Positions 14,425-22,938 of a DNA stretch of 35,129 nt are shown one piece after another; within the stretch, counting starts at the first letter, position 1; every line of letters starts with the position of its first letter. The position numbers and the translations under genes were made by a program. This DNA is from Clostridiaceae bacterium (GTDB lineage Bacteria > Bacillota > Clostridia > Peptostreptococcales > Natronincolaceae), in NCBI GenBank assembly GCA_020832135.1, contig JAFIFG010000078.1, positions 1-35,129 on the forward strand. Reading direction: 5' to 3'. The notes under the pieces were generated by a model, which ran no database searches, was not told the DNA's origin, and saw only the letters and a list, made by a program, of their open reading frames with translations.

Positions 14425-15516
14425 TTGACTACTATGATTAACAACAAATGGAAAGTTTTAATACTGTTCATTATCTTATCATTATTCATGTCGGCATGTA
14501 CTCCTAAGGAGAAAGACCTCGAAGAGGGAGAACCTGAATTAATAAGGGAACGACAAAGTGTTTTAGGTGGTACAATCGGACAAATTCATGGCTATAGCGT
14601 CTCTCCTGATGAAGGAAAAAATGCTATAACAAAGGCATACCAACGTATCAACACTATAGAAAATACCATGAGTGTTGTTATTGAAGGTAGTGATATCTAT
14701 AAAGTGAATGCAAATGCAGGTAAAGGAGCCGTTGGGGTTACAGATGAGACACTCCAAGTTATTAAAGATGGTATCTATTATTATGAACTTACAGATGGTG
14801 TCTTTAATATAGGCATGGGTACTTTGATAGACCTATGGGGTATAAGTATACAGAGTAGTGAGCAGTCTCAAAGAGTACCTACTCCAAAAGAAATTGAATT
14901 TGCCATGCAGCATATGGATTTAAGTAACTTAGAGATCAATGGTAACAAAGTATTTTTAAAGGATGCTAATATGTCCATAGACTTAGGAGGTATAGCTAAA
15001 GGCTATGCAGTAGATGAAGCTGCAAGGGTATTAAAGGATCATGGGATAAAAAGTGGATTTGTTAATTTAGGTGGAGATATTTATGTCCTAGGTCCTAAAC
15101 CAGATGGAAGCCACTGGAAAATGGGAATTGAAAATCCTCTTAAAAATTCTGAAACACCCTCTAATCATGTTATAGCAGGAATTTCTCTTATTAACAAAGC
15201 TATTGTGACATCAGGAGATTATGAAAGAACACTTGAGGGAACAGATCAACATTTTCATCATATTTTGGACCCAGAAACCGGTTATCCTACAAAAAATGAA
15301 TTAACTAGTACTACGATTATAGCAAATACCGCCATAAGTGCGGATGTTTTGTCTACAGCTGTATTTGTTATGGGGCTTGAAAAAGGCTTTAATTTCATTG
15401 AAGAGTTAACAGATGTTGAAGGTATCTTTATTACTAAGAACAAAGAAGTATATATAACATCAGGTATTAAAGATGAAGTAGAGATCTTGGACTCCTCCTT
15501 CAAAGTAGTTAATTAA
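14425..15516 (+). CDS. apbE: ApbE-family FAD:protein FMN transferase, lipoprotein
   Basis: The enzyme transfers FMN from FAD to a Thr of FMN_bind domains outside the membrane. The roughly 363-residue protein has a lipoprotein signal (WKVLILFIILSLFMSAC, lipid Cys about 25) and ApbE signatures: GTLIDLWGI, SIDLGGIAKGYAVDEA, NLGGDIYVLG, HHILDPETGYP and the metal-site region SADVLSTAVFVMG. I chose TTG 14425, nine bases after GAGGTG. The GTG 12 bases upstream overlaps that ribosome site, and the ATG nine bases downstream is too far from it. It is divergent from the tandem FMN_bind lipoprotein gene, its likely substrate, and 2.7 kb from a second one. Confidence 0.9.
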   Translation: MTTMINNKWKVLILFIILSLFMSACTPKEKDLEEGEPELIRERQSVLGGTIGQIHGYSVSPDEGKNAITKAYQRINTIENTMSVVIEGSDIYKVNANAGKGAVGVTDETLQVIKDGIYYYELTDGVFNIGMGTLIDLWGISIQSSEQSQRVPTPKEIEFAMQHMDLSNLEINGNKVFLKDANMSIDLGGIAKGYAVDEAARVLKDHGIKSGFVNLGGDIYVLGPKPDGSHWKMGIENPLKNSETPSNHVIAGISLINKAIVTSGDYERTLEGTDQHFHHILDPETGYPTKNELTSTTIIANTAISADVLSTAVFVMGLEKGFNFIEELTDVEGIFITKNKEVYITSGIKDEVEILDSSFKVVN

Positions 15517-15521
15517 TTCAT

Positions 15522-15557
15522 AAAAAAGTAAGGGATATAAACTTCCCTTACTTTTTT
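15522..15557. terminator. Bidirectional terminator between apbE and the HAD gene
   Basis: AAAAAAGTAAGGGA pairs with TCCCTTACTTTTTT (14 bp) around eight bases; T-runs flank both strands. It serves the convergent apbE and HAD genes. Confidence 0.9.
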
Positions 15558-15568
15558 CATGAATTTTT

Positions 15569-16294
15569 TTATAACATTTCAACATCTGCATCTAATTTAT
15601 AAATAACATCTTTTCTTTCTATAATAATAGTAAGCTTTTCTTTTAATTCTTTATCTTTCTTAGTATTTAACAGCAATTCCTTTGCAGGGTTGATTGCTAT
15701 AGGGTTACCCACTAGCTTTAACATGGAGAAATCTCCATTTGTATCTCCATAGGAGTAGCTTTTTTCTAAGTCAATATTATACTTATCTACAAATTCCATA
15801 ATAGCTTTATGCTTACTATCAGAATCCCACATTTGTGTTATTTCTCCTGTAAAGTGATTGTTTTCATCTACTTCATAATGGGTTGCTACATGGTCCGTAA
15901 CACCATATTTTTCTGCCATTTTACCTACTAAGTAATCAGGACTTCCGGATATAAATATTACTTTATGACCTTGGCTTTTATGCCATTCTATGCGATCTCT
16001 AGTGAATCTATAGACCCTGTCTCCCTTAATATTGATCACTTGATTGGTTATGAATTCAATATGCTGTTTATTTTGCCCCTTCATACTGTTTACATAGATT
16101 TCAGCTACATCTAATAAATAGTCTTCATAATTTCCTTGCCTTTTATCCCAATCATGAAAGGTTTTCTTTGCAATATTATGCCAAATAGAAGGATCTACTA
16201 TTTCGTATTTTATTAACCTCTTAAAATGTTCCACCATTAGAGAATCTCTATACAAGGTACCATCCACATCAAAAAAAGCTGCGATATTTTTCAT
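15569..16294 (-). CDS. HAD-superfamily IB phosphatase (SerB-like)
   Basis: The 241-residue protein has the HAD motifs: FFDVDGTLYRDS (motif I, with the nucleophile Asp near residue 9), VIFISGSPDYL (motif II Ser), and YSYGDTNGDFSMLKLVGNP (motif IV). The helical cap between motifs I and II and the SGSP signature place it in subfamily IB with SerB-like phosphatases and CDP-diacylglycerol-pathway relatives. The substrate is not clear; phosphoserine or a lipid phosphate are possible. The ATG has AGGAGG upstream. It is a single-gene unit downstream of cphA, separated by the cphA terminator. Confidence 0.85.
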   Translation of the reverse strand: MKNIAAFFDVDGTLYRDSLMVEHFKRLIKYEIVDPSIWHNIAKKTFHDWDKRQGNYEDYLLDVAEIYVNSMKGQNKQHIEFITNQVINIKGDRVYRFTRDRIEWHKSQGHKVIFISGSPDYLVGKMAEKYGVTDHVATHYEVDENNHFTGEITQMWDSDSKHKAIMEFVDKYNIDLEKSYSYGDTNGDFSMLKLVGNPIAINPAKELLLNTKKDKELKEKLTIIIERKDVIYKLDADVEML

Positions 16295-16470
16295 ATTATT
16301 CCTCCTCTCTCTTTTAAATTAAGTTTCTTGTTTAGGTGTATTGGCAATATATGCTTCAAATCGATTCCATTATCATTTAATAGAAGTAAAAGTGCCTTAT
16401 GAATTAAGTTTCATTTTATTTAATATAATATACAATTACACAAGTTATTACAACTTTTTTCTAAAAATAA

Positions 16471-16490
16471 TAGCCCCAGATTAGGGGCTA
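16471..16490 (-). terminator. Terminator of the cphB-cphA operon
   Basis: TAGCCCC pairs with GGGGCTA around six bases; the cphA stop codon is in the loop region. On the minus strand TTATTTTTAG follows. Confidence 0.75.
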
Positions 16491-19135
16491 ATACTCGCAA
16501 TTTTCACACTTATATCTGATGCTTGTATATCCTGACACTTGCTTTTAAAGACTTCTATAGCTTTTACTAGAGGATAATAGTCCTCATAAAATACAATGAT
16601 TATATCCCCATCTTCAGCATTCTCCATAGCTTTTTGAAGGGCGGTTATTTCGCATAGCTCTATCTCCATATTACTGTCGCTTAGTCCCCCCATGCTACAT
16701 CCCTTCTTTATAATACCCGCTACTTCTCCTTTTTTTCTACCTCTTAGATCCTTATCTTCTTTTATATAAGCATAATCAAAGAATTTTCCTGATGTCTCTC
16801 CAATCTTTAATATGCTAATATCCGTTCTATCTCCAGGAATTCCTATTACACCTACTAATTTATTGGTTTTTATTTTGTTGAGTCCCTCTAGTACTTTATT
16901 GTAGCCGTCAATATTATGACCATAATCAATGATTACTTTAAAGTCCTTTACATCAAACACATTAAACCTTCCAGGATTGCTTATGGTGTCTGTATGGAAA
17001 TGACTTAATGCATGATGTATTGTTTTTACTTCTATACCATAAGAGTGGGCTCCAGCTATTGCTGCCATGCTATTTTCTATATTATGCTCTAAAACACCAC
17101 CAAAGGTTGCTGGTATTTCATTTGATTTTATAACCGGTATTTCATTATCTCCATCAAATATATAAATGGTATTTTCTTTTAAATATACTGCCTTTCCTCC
17201 TGTTGCTATATGTTTCTTTAAAATTTCATTGAATTTATCTTTTGAAAAATAAATAATATTACATGTTACTCTTTCAGCTATTCTTGAAACATAAGCATCC
17301 TCTGCATTAAGAATAGCATAGCCATCTTCTTTTATAGCTTCTACTATTAAAGCCTTTACATCTGCCATTTCCTCTAGGGTATTTATACCATCTATTCCTA
17401 AATGATCATTGCCTATGTTGGTTATAATGCCTACATCTGCTAAATCATAGGCTAATCCTTTATTTACAATACCGCCTCTGGCGGTTTCCAGCACTGCTAC
17501 TTCTACTCTTTTATCCATAAGGACAGTTTGAGCACTTTTAGGTCCTGTTGTATCTCCCTTTCTAATCTCTTCATTGTCAATATAAACACCACCAGTACTG
17601 GTCATGCCCACCACCATTCCCTGCTCTTGAAATATCTTTGCCAACATTCTTGTAGTGGTTGTTTTACCATTAGTACCGGTTATTGATAGTATTGGTATAG
17701 AGTGATTTGTACCCTCTGGAAACATTTGATCAACAATAGCCTTTGCTACATTCCTACTTTTTCCTTCTGAGGGGTAATGGTGCATTCTTATTCCAGGGCA
17801 AGCATTTACTTCTATAATACTCCCCTCATTTTCAAAAATAGATTTTCCTATATCTTCTGTCGTAATATCTACACCCGCTACATCTAATCCAATAGCTCTA
17901 GTAGCATTAATGGCTAGCTTTGCATTATCAGGGTGAATGGAATCCGTCACATCTATGGCAATACCGCCCGTACTTAAGTTATCATTTTCTCTTAAATAAA
18001 TTTTTTCCCCATCCTGTGGTATATCCTCTAGACCTAGTCCCTTCTTTTTTAAAATTAAACTCATGACATCATCAATTTTAATCTTGGTTAATGGTTTTTC
18101 ATGACCTTCTCCTCTGAGTGGATTTTTATTTTCAATATCTACTAATTCTTTGATTGTATTTTTGCCATTACCTATAACATGTGCAGCTATTCTTTCGGAG
18201 ACCGCCACCACTTTTTCTCCTATTACTGCAACACGGTAATGTTTTCCTGCTATATACTGTTCTACTAATACACGTTGACTAAATTTTTTAGCAATAAAAA
18301 ATGCCTTTCGTGCTTCCCTAAGATTGGTTATAGACAGAGATACACCCTTGCCTTGGTTCCCATCGTAGGGTTTGATAGCAACGGGAAAACCTAATTCTTT
18401 TATTATATTTTTTGCTTCTTCATAATGCTCTGCAACACTTCCTTCAGGTACTGGTATAGCATGTAATCTTAAAATCTCATTTGTTAATTCTTTATCTCCT
18501 GCAGTATCTACTGCTATACAGTTAGTTCCATCAGTGATAGTAGCCTGTACCCTTCTGGCATATTTACCATAGCCCAGTTGTAACAAGCTGTCCTTGCCGA
18601 TTCGCATCACTGGTATTTTTCTTTTTTTAGCCTCTTCTAAAATTGCAGCTGTACTTTGTCCTAACTCTTCAGCTGCCATTTGTTCTTTTATATTGTTTAA
18701 TCGTTCTTCTAAATCTATAGTTTCATGATCTAATAGAGCTTTTATTATATCAAAAGCTAATTCACCAGCTTTAAGCCCAGCTATCTTATTATGATATCTA
18801 TATATAATGTAATAAATGGAATCCCCTTTTAGATACCTAGCCTTCCCAAAGGTAATATTAAAACCCAGTAATTTTTGTAATTCTAAAGTGATATGTTCTA
18901 GCACATGTGCTAAATAGGTTCCTCTTTGGAGTCTTTTGACAAATCCTCCTTTAGTACCTATACTACATTTATGATCTTGTAATCCTGGTAGGAGAGATTG
19001 CAAGCCTTCATTAAACCCTTCTATATCGCATGTCGGTATATCTACATATTTCCCTATATCTACATCTATTCTTATAATAGGAAAATGGGCATATATATTT
19101 CTGTTTGGATATACCCTAGTATTTAACAAATTCAT
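16481..19135 (-). CDS. cphA: Cyanophycin synthetase
   Basis: CphA polymerises Asp and Arg, using ATP, into cyanophycin, a cytoplasmic nitrogen store with a poly-Asp backbone and Arg side groups. The 884-residue length and order match the family: an N-terminal domain (about 1-160), an ATP-grasp domain (about 225-450; VAIKPYDGNQGKGVS, IEVNACPGIRMHHYPSEG) that adds Asp, and a Mur-ligase-like domain (about 480-880; P-loop GTNGKTT at 487-493, NIGNDHLGIDG, VIIDYGHN) that adds Arg. The start overlaps the end of cphB by four bases (ATGA), so the two are translationally coupled. Both active domains look intact. Confidence 0.95.
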   Translation of the reverse strand: MNLLNTRVYPNRNIYAHFPIIRIDVDIGKYVDIPTCDIEGFNEGLQSLLPGLQDHKCSIGTKGGFVKRLQRGTYLAHVLEHITLELQKLLGFNITFGKARYLKGDSIYYIIYRYHNKIAGLKAGELAFDIIKALLDHETIDLEERLNNIKEQMAAEELGQSTAAILEEAKKRKIPVMRIGKDSLLQLGYGKYARRVQATITDGTNCIAVDTAGDKELTNEILRLHAIPVPEGSVAEHYEEAKNIIKELGFPVAIKPYDGNQGKGVSLSITNLREARKAFFIAKKFSQRVLVEQYIAGKHYRVAVIGEKVVAVSERIAAHVIGNGKNTIKELVDIENKNPLRGEGHEKPLTKIKIDDVMSLILKKKGLGLEDIPQDGEKIYLRENDNLSTGGIAIDVTDSIHPDNAKLAINATRAIGLDVAGVDITTEDIGKSIFENEGSIIEVNACPGIRMHHYPSEGKSRNVAKAIVDQMFPEGTNHSIPILSITGTNGKTTTTRMLAKIFQEQGMVVGMTSTGGVYIDNEEIRKGDTTGPKSAQTVLMDKRVEVAVLETARGGIVNKGLAYDLADVGIITNIGNDHLGIDGINTLEEMADVKALIVEAIKEDGYAILNAEDAYVSRIAERVTCNIIYFSKDKFNEILKKHIATGGKAVYLKENTIYIFDGDNEIPVIKSNEIPATFGGVLEHNIENSMAAIAGAHSYGIEVKTIHHALSHFHTDTISNPGRFNVFDVKDFKVIIDYGHNIDGYNKVLEGLNKIKTNKLVGVIGIPGDRTDISILKIGETSGKFFDYAYIKEDKDLRGRKKGEVAGIIKKGCSMGGLSDSNMEIELCEITALQKAMENAEDGDIIIVFYEDYYPLVKAIEVFKSKCQDIQASDISVKIASISP

Positions 19136-19974
19136 CTATGGTCCTCCTCTGTTTCCTTTGTATTGACATCATCGATGATAGCTTTTCTATTGACTAAATT
19201 ATATCTATATCCCTTAGGCAAAATATGAACATTAACATTAGTTATAGCTAATGGTTCATCTGGATACTGCTCTGAAATATTGGTATACTTTATATTTTTA
19301 CCATCTACAATAGTAATTACTCCCGAGCCCACTACTTGGATCTCATTACTAGTATCCACTACAATAGCGGTATCTTCATCTATCCCAATACCTAACGTAT
19401 AGGGATTTTGAGCTACAGCACCTAGCAATCTACCGATTCTTCCTCTTTGGTTAAAATGCTGATCAATAATAACTTCTTTTAAAAACCCCATACCTGGTGC
19501 CATACTCACAGTACATTTTCTGGGGGCATCCTCATCATCCCCCTCCACCACCATTACTTCACTCATCATAGATGCTCCTGCACTTGTACCCGCTATAATC
19601 AATCTATCCTCTAAGTGTTTTTGTATATAATGATGAAATTCTGTACCTCCTAATATACTGGAAATTCTTAATTGATCTCCACCTACAAAAAAAACACAAT
19701 CTATATCATCTAAGCTTCTAAGTAATTGTTTTTGATTAGCTTCTTTCCTACTGGCAATGTTTATGGTATCTACTTTACTTACTCCTAAGTCGTAGAATAT
19801 TCTTTTATACTCTTCCCCTACCTCTAAAGGATAATTGGTAGCAGTTGTAATTACTGCGATCTTTGTTTTTTCTCCACCGGATAAATGAACTACTTCCTTT
19901 AAAATTTTTTTATCAGCTCTTTTATCTTCTCCTCCGCCTATAATAATCAAACGTATATTCTCTTCCTTTGCCAT
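19132..19974 (-). CDS. cphB: Cyanophycinase
   Basis: CphB is a serine-type exopeptidase that releases beta-Asp-Arg dipeptides from cyanophycin. The 280-residue protein shows the peptidase S51-like signatures: IIGGGEDKR near the N terminus, FFVGGDQLR (about 95-103), the nucleophile elbow GTSAGAS with Ser131, and DQHFNQRGR followed by GIGIDEDTA. The start ATG has AAGGAG seven bases upstream. It is the first gene of a two-gene operon with cphA, an arrangement common in cyanophycin producers. No isoaspartyl dipeptidase gene is nearby, so the dipeptide must be split by an enzyme encoded elsewhere. Confidence 0.93.
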   Translation of the reverse strand: MAKEENIRLIIIGGGEDKRADKKILKEVVHLSGGEKTKIAVITTATNYPLEVGEEYKRIFYDLGVSKVDTINIASRKEANQKQLLRSLDDIDCVFFVGGDQLRISSILGGTEFHHYIQKHLEDRLIIAGTSAGASMMSEVMVVEGDDEDAPRKCTVSMAPGMGFLKEVIIDQHFNQRGRIGRLLGAVAQNPYTLGIGIDEDTAIVVDTSNEIQVVGSGVITIVDGKNIKYTNISEQYPDEPLAITNVNVHILPKGYRYNLVNRKAIIDDVNTKETEEDHR

Positions 19975-20010
19975 AGCGAACTCCTTCCAATTTACAGTAA
20001 AACTATTTTT

Positions 20011-20040
20011 ATTTTATCCCTTCCTATTTTTAATATTCAA
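20011..20040 (-). promoter_or_regulatory. Candidate promoter of cphBA
   Basis: Minus strand: TTGAAT (20040-20035), 18 bases, TAAAAT (20016-20011, 5/6 match). The start codon of cphB is about 37 bases downstream. Confidence 0.5.
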
Positions 20041-20102
20041 CTTTATTAATATTCACAGCAATTTTTGTAATTTTTTTCTATATTTTCTAGGCAATAAAAA
20101 AA

Positions 20103-20123
20103 GAACCTAGAAAATCTAGGCTC
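20103..20123 (-). terminator. Terminator of the Na/phosphate cotransporter gene
   Basis: A nine-pair stem with one G-T pair (GAGCCTAGA/TCTAGGTTC on the minus strand) and a three-base loop is followed by TTTTTTTATT. Confidence 0.85.
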
Positions 20124-20137
20124 CTACTTTGTTACTA

Positions 20138-21748
20138 TTACTTAGTTTTTACTTTGTCTAGTACAGCCATGGCTATATTAGAAGCATGGTCAGCAATTCT
20201 CTCTAAATTACTAATAATATCTAAAAATACTACCCCTGAAGCAGGCATGCATTGTTGATTGTTTAAACGGCCTATGTGGTTCGCCCTTAAGGTTTTCTCC
20301 ATAAGATCCACCTGTCCCTCAGCTTCTATCACCTTCATGGCCAAGCTGGCATCTAGATTTCTTAAAGCTGTCAAAGCATCCTTATAGGCTTTTAATGTCG
20401 TATCAGAGATTTCTTTTAACTCCTCCATCGCCGTATCAGAAAATTCCAGTTTATTATCTATTTTGTATATAGCTAATTCTGCTATATTCTCTGCATGATC
20501 TCCAACTCTTTCTATATCGTTTATGGTATCGAATAATCCACTGACAATATCTCGATTTCCCATAGAAAGGTTTGTATTAGACAACTTAACTAAATAACCA
20601 GCTAGTTCTCTTTCCAACTCATTTACGGTTTTTTCTAATTTAAAGGTTTCATTAACCTTTTTTTGGCTTCCAGTTTCAAAAGCTTCTATAGCACTTTCTA
20701 AAGATTCCCTTGCAACATTTCCCATGTGTAATGTTTCTTTAATGGTATTAACTGTAGCAATAGCAGGAGTTTCTAAAATACGATTATCTATATATTTAAT
20801 TCCTTGAACAACTTCTTCTTCACCTGGGACCATCTTCTTAGCTATATTAACTAATATTCCCGCAAAAGGAAGCATTATCAAAGTAGTGGTTATATTAAAT
20901 ATTGTATGGGCATTTGCTATTTGTCTAGAAATATCTTGAGGATCTAAATAAGTAATGATTCTATAAGTTATTCCTTGGAAAACAAATATAAATATAATCG
21001 TCCCTACAAGGTTAAAAATTAAGTGGAATGCCGCAGCTCGCTTTGCTGTAGTATTAGCCCCTATACTAGATAGCATGGCTGTCACAGTGGTCCCTATATT
21101 AATACCAAACAAAACAGGTAGTCCAGAAGATATAGGAATAAGCCCCTCCATTGCAAGTGCCAGCACAATACTGGTGGAGGCAGTACTACTTTGTACTGCT
21201 ACGGTAATAACAAATCCTGCTAGAATACCAAGCAAAGGTGTTTCTCCAAAGCTTACAATCATTTCTCTAAAGGCTTCCAATTCCCTTAAGGGCCTCAAGG
21301 CATCCCCCATAAAGCGCATACCAATAAATAATATCCCGAAGCCTATAAAGGCCTCTGCCAATTGTTTGATTTTCCGATCTTTACTAAATAACCAAATAGC
21401 TACCGAGATCCCTACTATAATAGGAGCATACTTATCTATTTTAAAACTGATGATTTGGGCAGTAATGGTTGTCCCTATATTGGCTCCCATAATAACACCA
21501 ACTGCTTGCGTTAGTTTCATCATTCCTGCATTAACGAAACCAACCACCATAACAGTGGAGGCACTACTACTTTGTACGATTGCTGTAACAACAGCCCCCA
21601 CTACAACTGCCATATATCTATTACTGGTTAACATCCCTATGATGGACTTCAGCTTATCTCCTGCCGCCTTCTGAAGTCCAGTACTCATCACATGCATTCC
21701 ATATAAAAACAGACCTAATCCTCCTAATAAACCAAATAAGATTTCCAT
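20138..21748 (-). CDS. Na+/phosphate cotransporter with C-terminal PhoU-like domain (NptA/YjbB type)
   Basis: The 536-residue protein has an N-terminal membrane domain (about 1-310) made of two inverted Na_Pi_cotrans repeats. Each carries the QSS signature: VTAIVQSSSAST near residue 60 and VAVQSSTASTS near residue 185. The cytoplasmic part (about 330-535) is a PhoU-like helical bundle with two repeats (NDIERVGDHAENIAE and SNLERIADHASNIAM, each E-R-x-x-D-H-A). It moves phosphate with sodium; direction in bacteria may be uptake or efflux. The start ATG has GGGAGG upstream. A PHO-box-like array 90 bases upstream suggests induction by PhoP under phosphate limitation, which favours uptake. Confidence 0.92.
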   Translation of the reverse strand: MEILFGLLGGLGLFLYGMHVMSTGLQKAAGDKLKSIIGMLTSNRYMAVVVGAVVTAIVQSSSASTVMVVGFVNAGMMKLTQAVGVIMGANIGTTITAQIISFKIDKYAPIIVGISVAIWLFSKDRKIKQLAEAFIGFGILFIGMRFMGDALRPLRELEAFREMIVSFGETPLLGILAGFVITVAVQSSTASTSIVLALAMEGLIPISSGLPVLFGINIGTTVTAMLSSIGANTTAKRAAAFHLIFNLVGTIIFIFVFQGITYRIITYLDPQDISRQIANAHTIFNITTTLIMLPFAGILVNIAKKMVPGEEEVVQGIKYIDNRILETPAIATVNTIKETLHMGNVARESLESAIEAFETGSQKKVNETFKLEKTVNELERELAGYLVKLSNTNLSMGNRDIVSGLFDTINDIERVGDHAENIAELAIYKIDNKLEFSDTAMEELKEISDTTLKAYKDALTALRNLDASLAMKVIEAEGQVDLMEKTLRANHIGRLNNQQCMPASGVVFLDIISNLERIADHASNIAMAVLDKVKTK

Positions 21749-21820
21749 CTAAATCCTCCCTTTTTTTCCTTTGCAAGTTAAGTATTCCCCATAGTTTATC
21801 TTCTACACACATTTATTAAT

Positions 21821-21903
21821 AATATACCTAATCTATTAACTATGTGTTAAATAAATGTTAAATCTATGTTAAATATTTTAACCTGAATTTAACGAAATCT
21901 TAA
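21821..21903 (-). promoter_or_regulatory. PHO-box-like array and -10 upstream of the phosphate cotransporter gene
   Basis: On the minus strand, seven TTAANA-type hexamers begin every 11 bp except for one 9-bp step. In plus coordinates they occupy 21834-21839, 21845-21850, 21856-21861, 21867-21872, 21876-21881, 21887-21892 and 21898-21903. The three central copies are TTAACA, the Bacillus PhoP half-site, and the spacing equals the known six-base repeat plus five-base gap. A -10 box TATATT is at 21826-21821, with no good -35 box; the array covers that position, as at PhoP-activated promoters. Confidence 0.75.
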
Positions 21904-21925
21904 ATGTTTTATTAGTTTATAGTTA

Positions 21926-22648
21926 TTAATTGATAGCTTTCGCTTCTTCAATTTCCTTTGCTGTGTCTATAGCTTTCTTAGCTAGAATAGTTAAAGGATC
22001 AATGACAGGTAAATTTATATACTCCGATGTCATCACTAGACCAATTTCTGTGCAACCTGCCACCACTGCTTCTATGCCCTGACTCTTCATAGTTTCAACA
22101 GCACTCACTAGCTTTTTAATAGCATGAGATGAAGTGTTTCCTGACTTTATACCACCAACACCATAGATAGTATCCATAACCATCTCTTGCATCTCCTTAT
22201 TAGGTAGAATAATCTCTTTTCCCTTCATGGCATGTTGAAAAAGTTGCATTTTAATGGTGCCAGTTGTAGCTAAGATGCCTAGCTTTTCTATAGAGGGATA
22301 GGTTTTTTCAACATACTTATTGGTTTCTTCTAATGCATTTATAATGGGTATGGCAATATTTTTTTGTATTTCATCAATAAAGTAATGAGCCGTTATACAG
22401 GGCATAATGATAAAATCTACTCCCGCAATCTCTAAGTTTTTAGCTGTTTCCACCATTTCATTTATAGGACTCACGCCTTTATACAATATTGATTTTGTAC
22501 GGTCAGGAATTTTAGAATTACTATCTATGATCACTCTAATATGATCTTTGTCATCTTCTACATCAGTTAATTTAATAATTCTCCTAAAAATTTCACAGGT
22601 AGCTTCTGGTCCCATACCTCCCAAAATACCTATTACCTTCTCCCTCAT
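21926..22648 (-). CDS. Aspartate/glutamate racemase family protein
   Basis: The 240-residue cytoplasmic protein starts with VIGILGGMGPEAT, typical of aspartate racemases, and keeps both catalytic cysteines: Cys84 in MPCITAHY and Cys199 in VVAGCTEIGL. In the first motif Ile replaces the usual Asn after Cys. It should be a PLP-independent racemase, most likely making D-aspartate or D-glutamate. I chose ATG 22648, nine bases after AGGAGG; the TTG 18 bases upstream lies inside that ribosome site. It is upstream of the phosphate cotransporter gene on the same strand. The PHO-box array lies in the gap, so they are probably separate units. Confidence 0.87.
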   Translation of the reverse strand: MREKVIGILGGMGPEATCEIFRRIIKLTDVEDDKDHIRVIIDSNSKIPDRTKSILYKGVSPINEMVETAKNLEIAGVDFIIMPCITAHYFIDEIQKNIAIPIINALEETNKYVEKTYPSIEKLGILATTGTIKMQLFQHAMKGKEIILPNKEMQEMVMDTIYGVGGIKSGNTSSHAIKKLVSAVETMKSQGIEAVVAGCTEIGLVMTSEYINLPVIDPLTILAKKAIDTAKEIEEAKAIN

Positions 22649-22840
22649 CCTACTACTCCTCCTCAATAAATATACTTTTATTCATTGCTCATGATAATAT
22701 TCTACATTTAAATTTTTATCCCTTCGTAATATTTACAGAATAGTATATAATTTTTTGATTTTTCATTCATAAGATTTTTATAAAGAAGATATACACAATT
22801 TTTATATTTTATGGTATTCTAAATAGGAAGTTTTGCCTAT

Positions 22841-22868
22841 ACTATGTAGGTGCAACCTAGTACATAGT
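22841..22868. promoter_or_regulatory. Dyad in the acyl carrier protein leader
   Basis: ACTATGTA (22841-22848) is matched by TACATAGT (22861-22868), with an inner GGT/ACC pair. It overlaps the candidate -10 TATACT (22838-22843) and contains ACCTAGTAC, which resembles the centre of FapR boxes. It could be an operator for a fatty-acid regulator or a leader hairpin. Confidence 0.4.
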
Positions 22869-22889
22869 TCATTAAAAATATAAAATTTC

Positions 22890-22927
22890 AAGGAGGTGAA
22901 CACCTAGATTGTAAAGGTACAGTCTAG
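22890..22927 (+). promoter_or_regulatory. Distant strong Shine-Dalgarno followed by a hairpin
   Basis: A near-perfect anti-16S match AAGGAGGTGA (22890-22899) lies about 40 bases before the carrier protein start, too far for normal use. Between them a 10-bp hairpin (CTAGATTGTA with TACAGTCTAG, one T-G pair, loop AAGG) spans 22904-22927. If folded it would shorten the gap to about 18 bases from the ATG. The local site AGGAA sits eight bases before the ATG. Confidence 0.45.
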
Positions 22928-22938
22928 GAATATTGAGT

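Noticed and set aside
21075-21674. 199-codon plus-strand frame
   Set aside because: It is antisense to the highly conserved Na/phosphate cotransporter gene, has no ribosome site and no recognisable domain.
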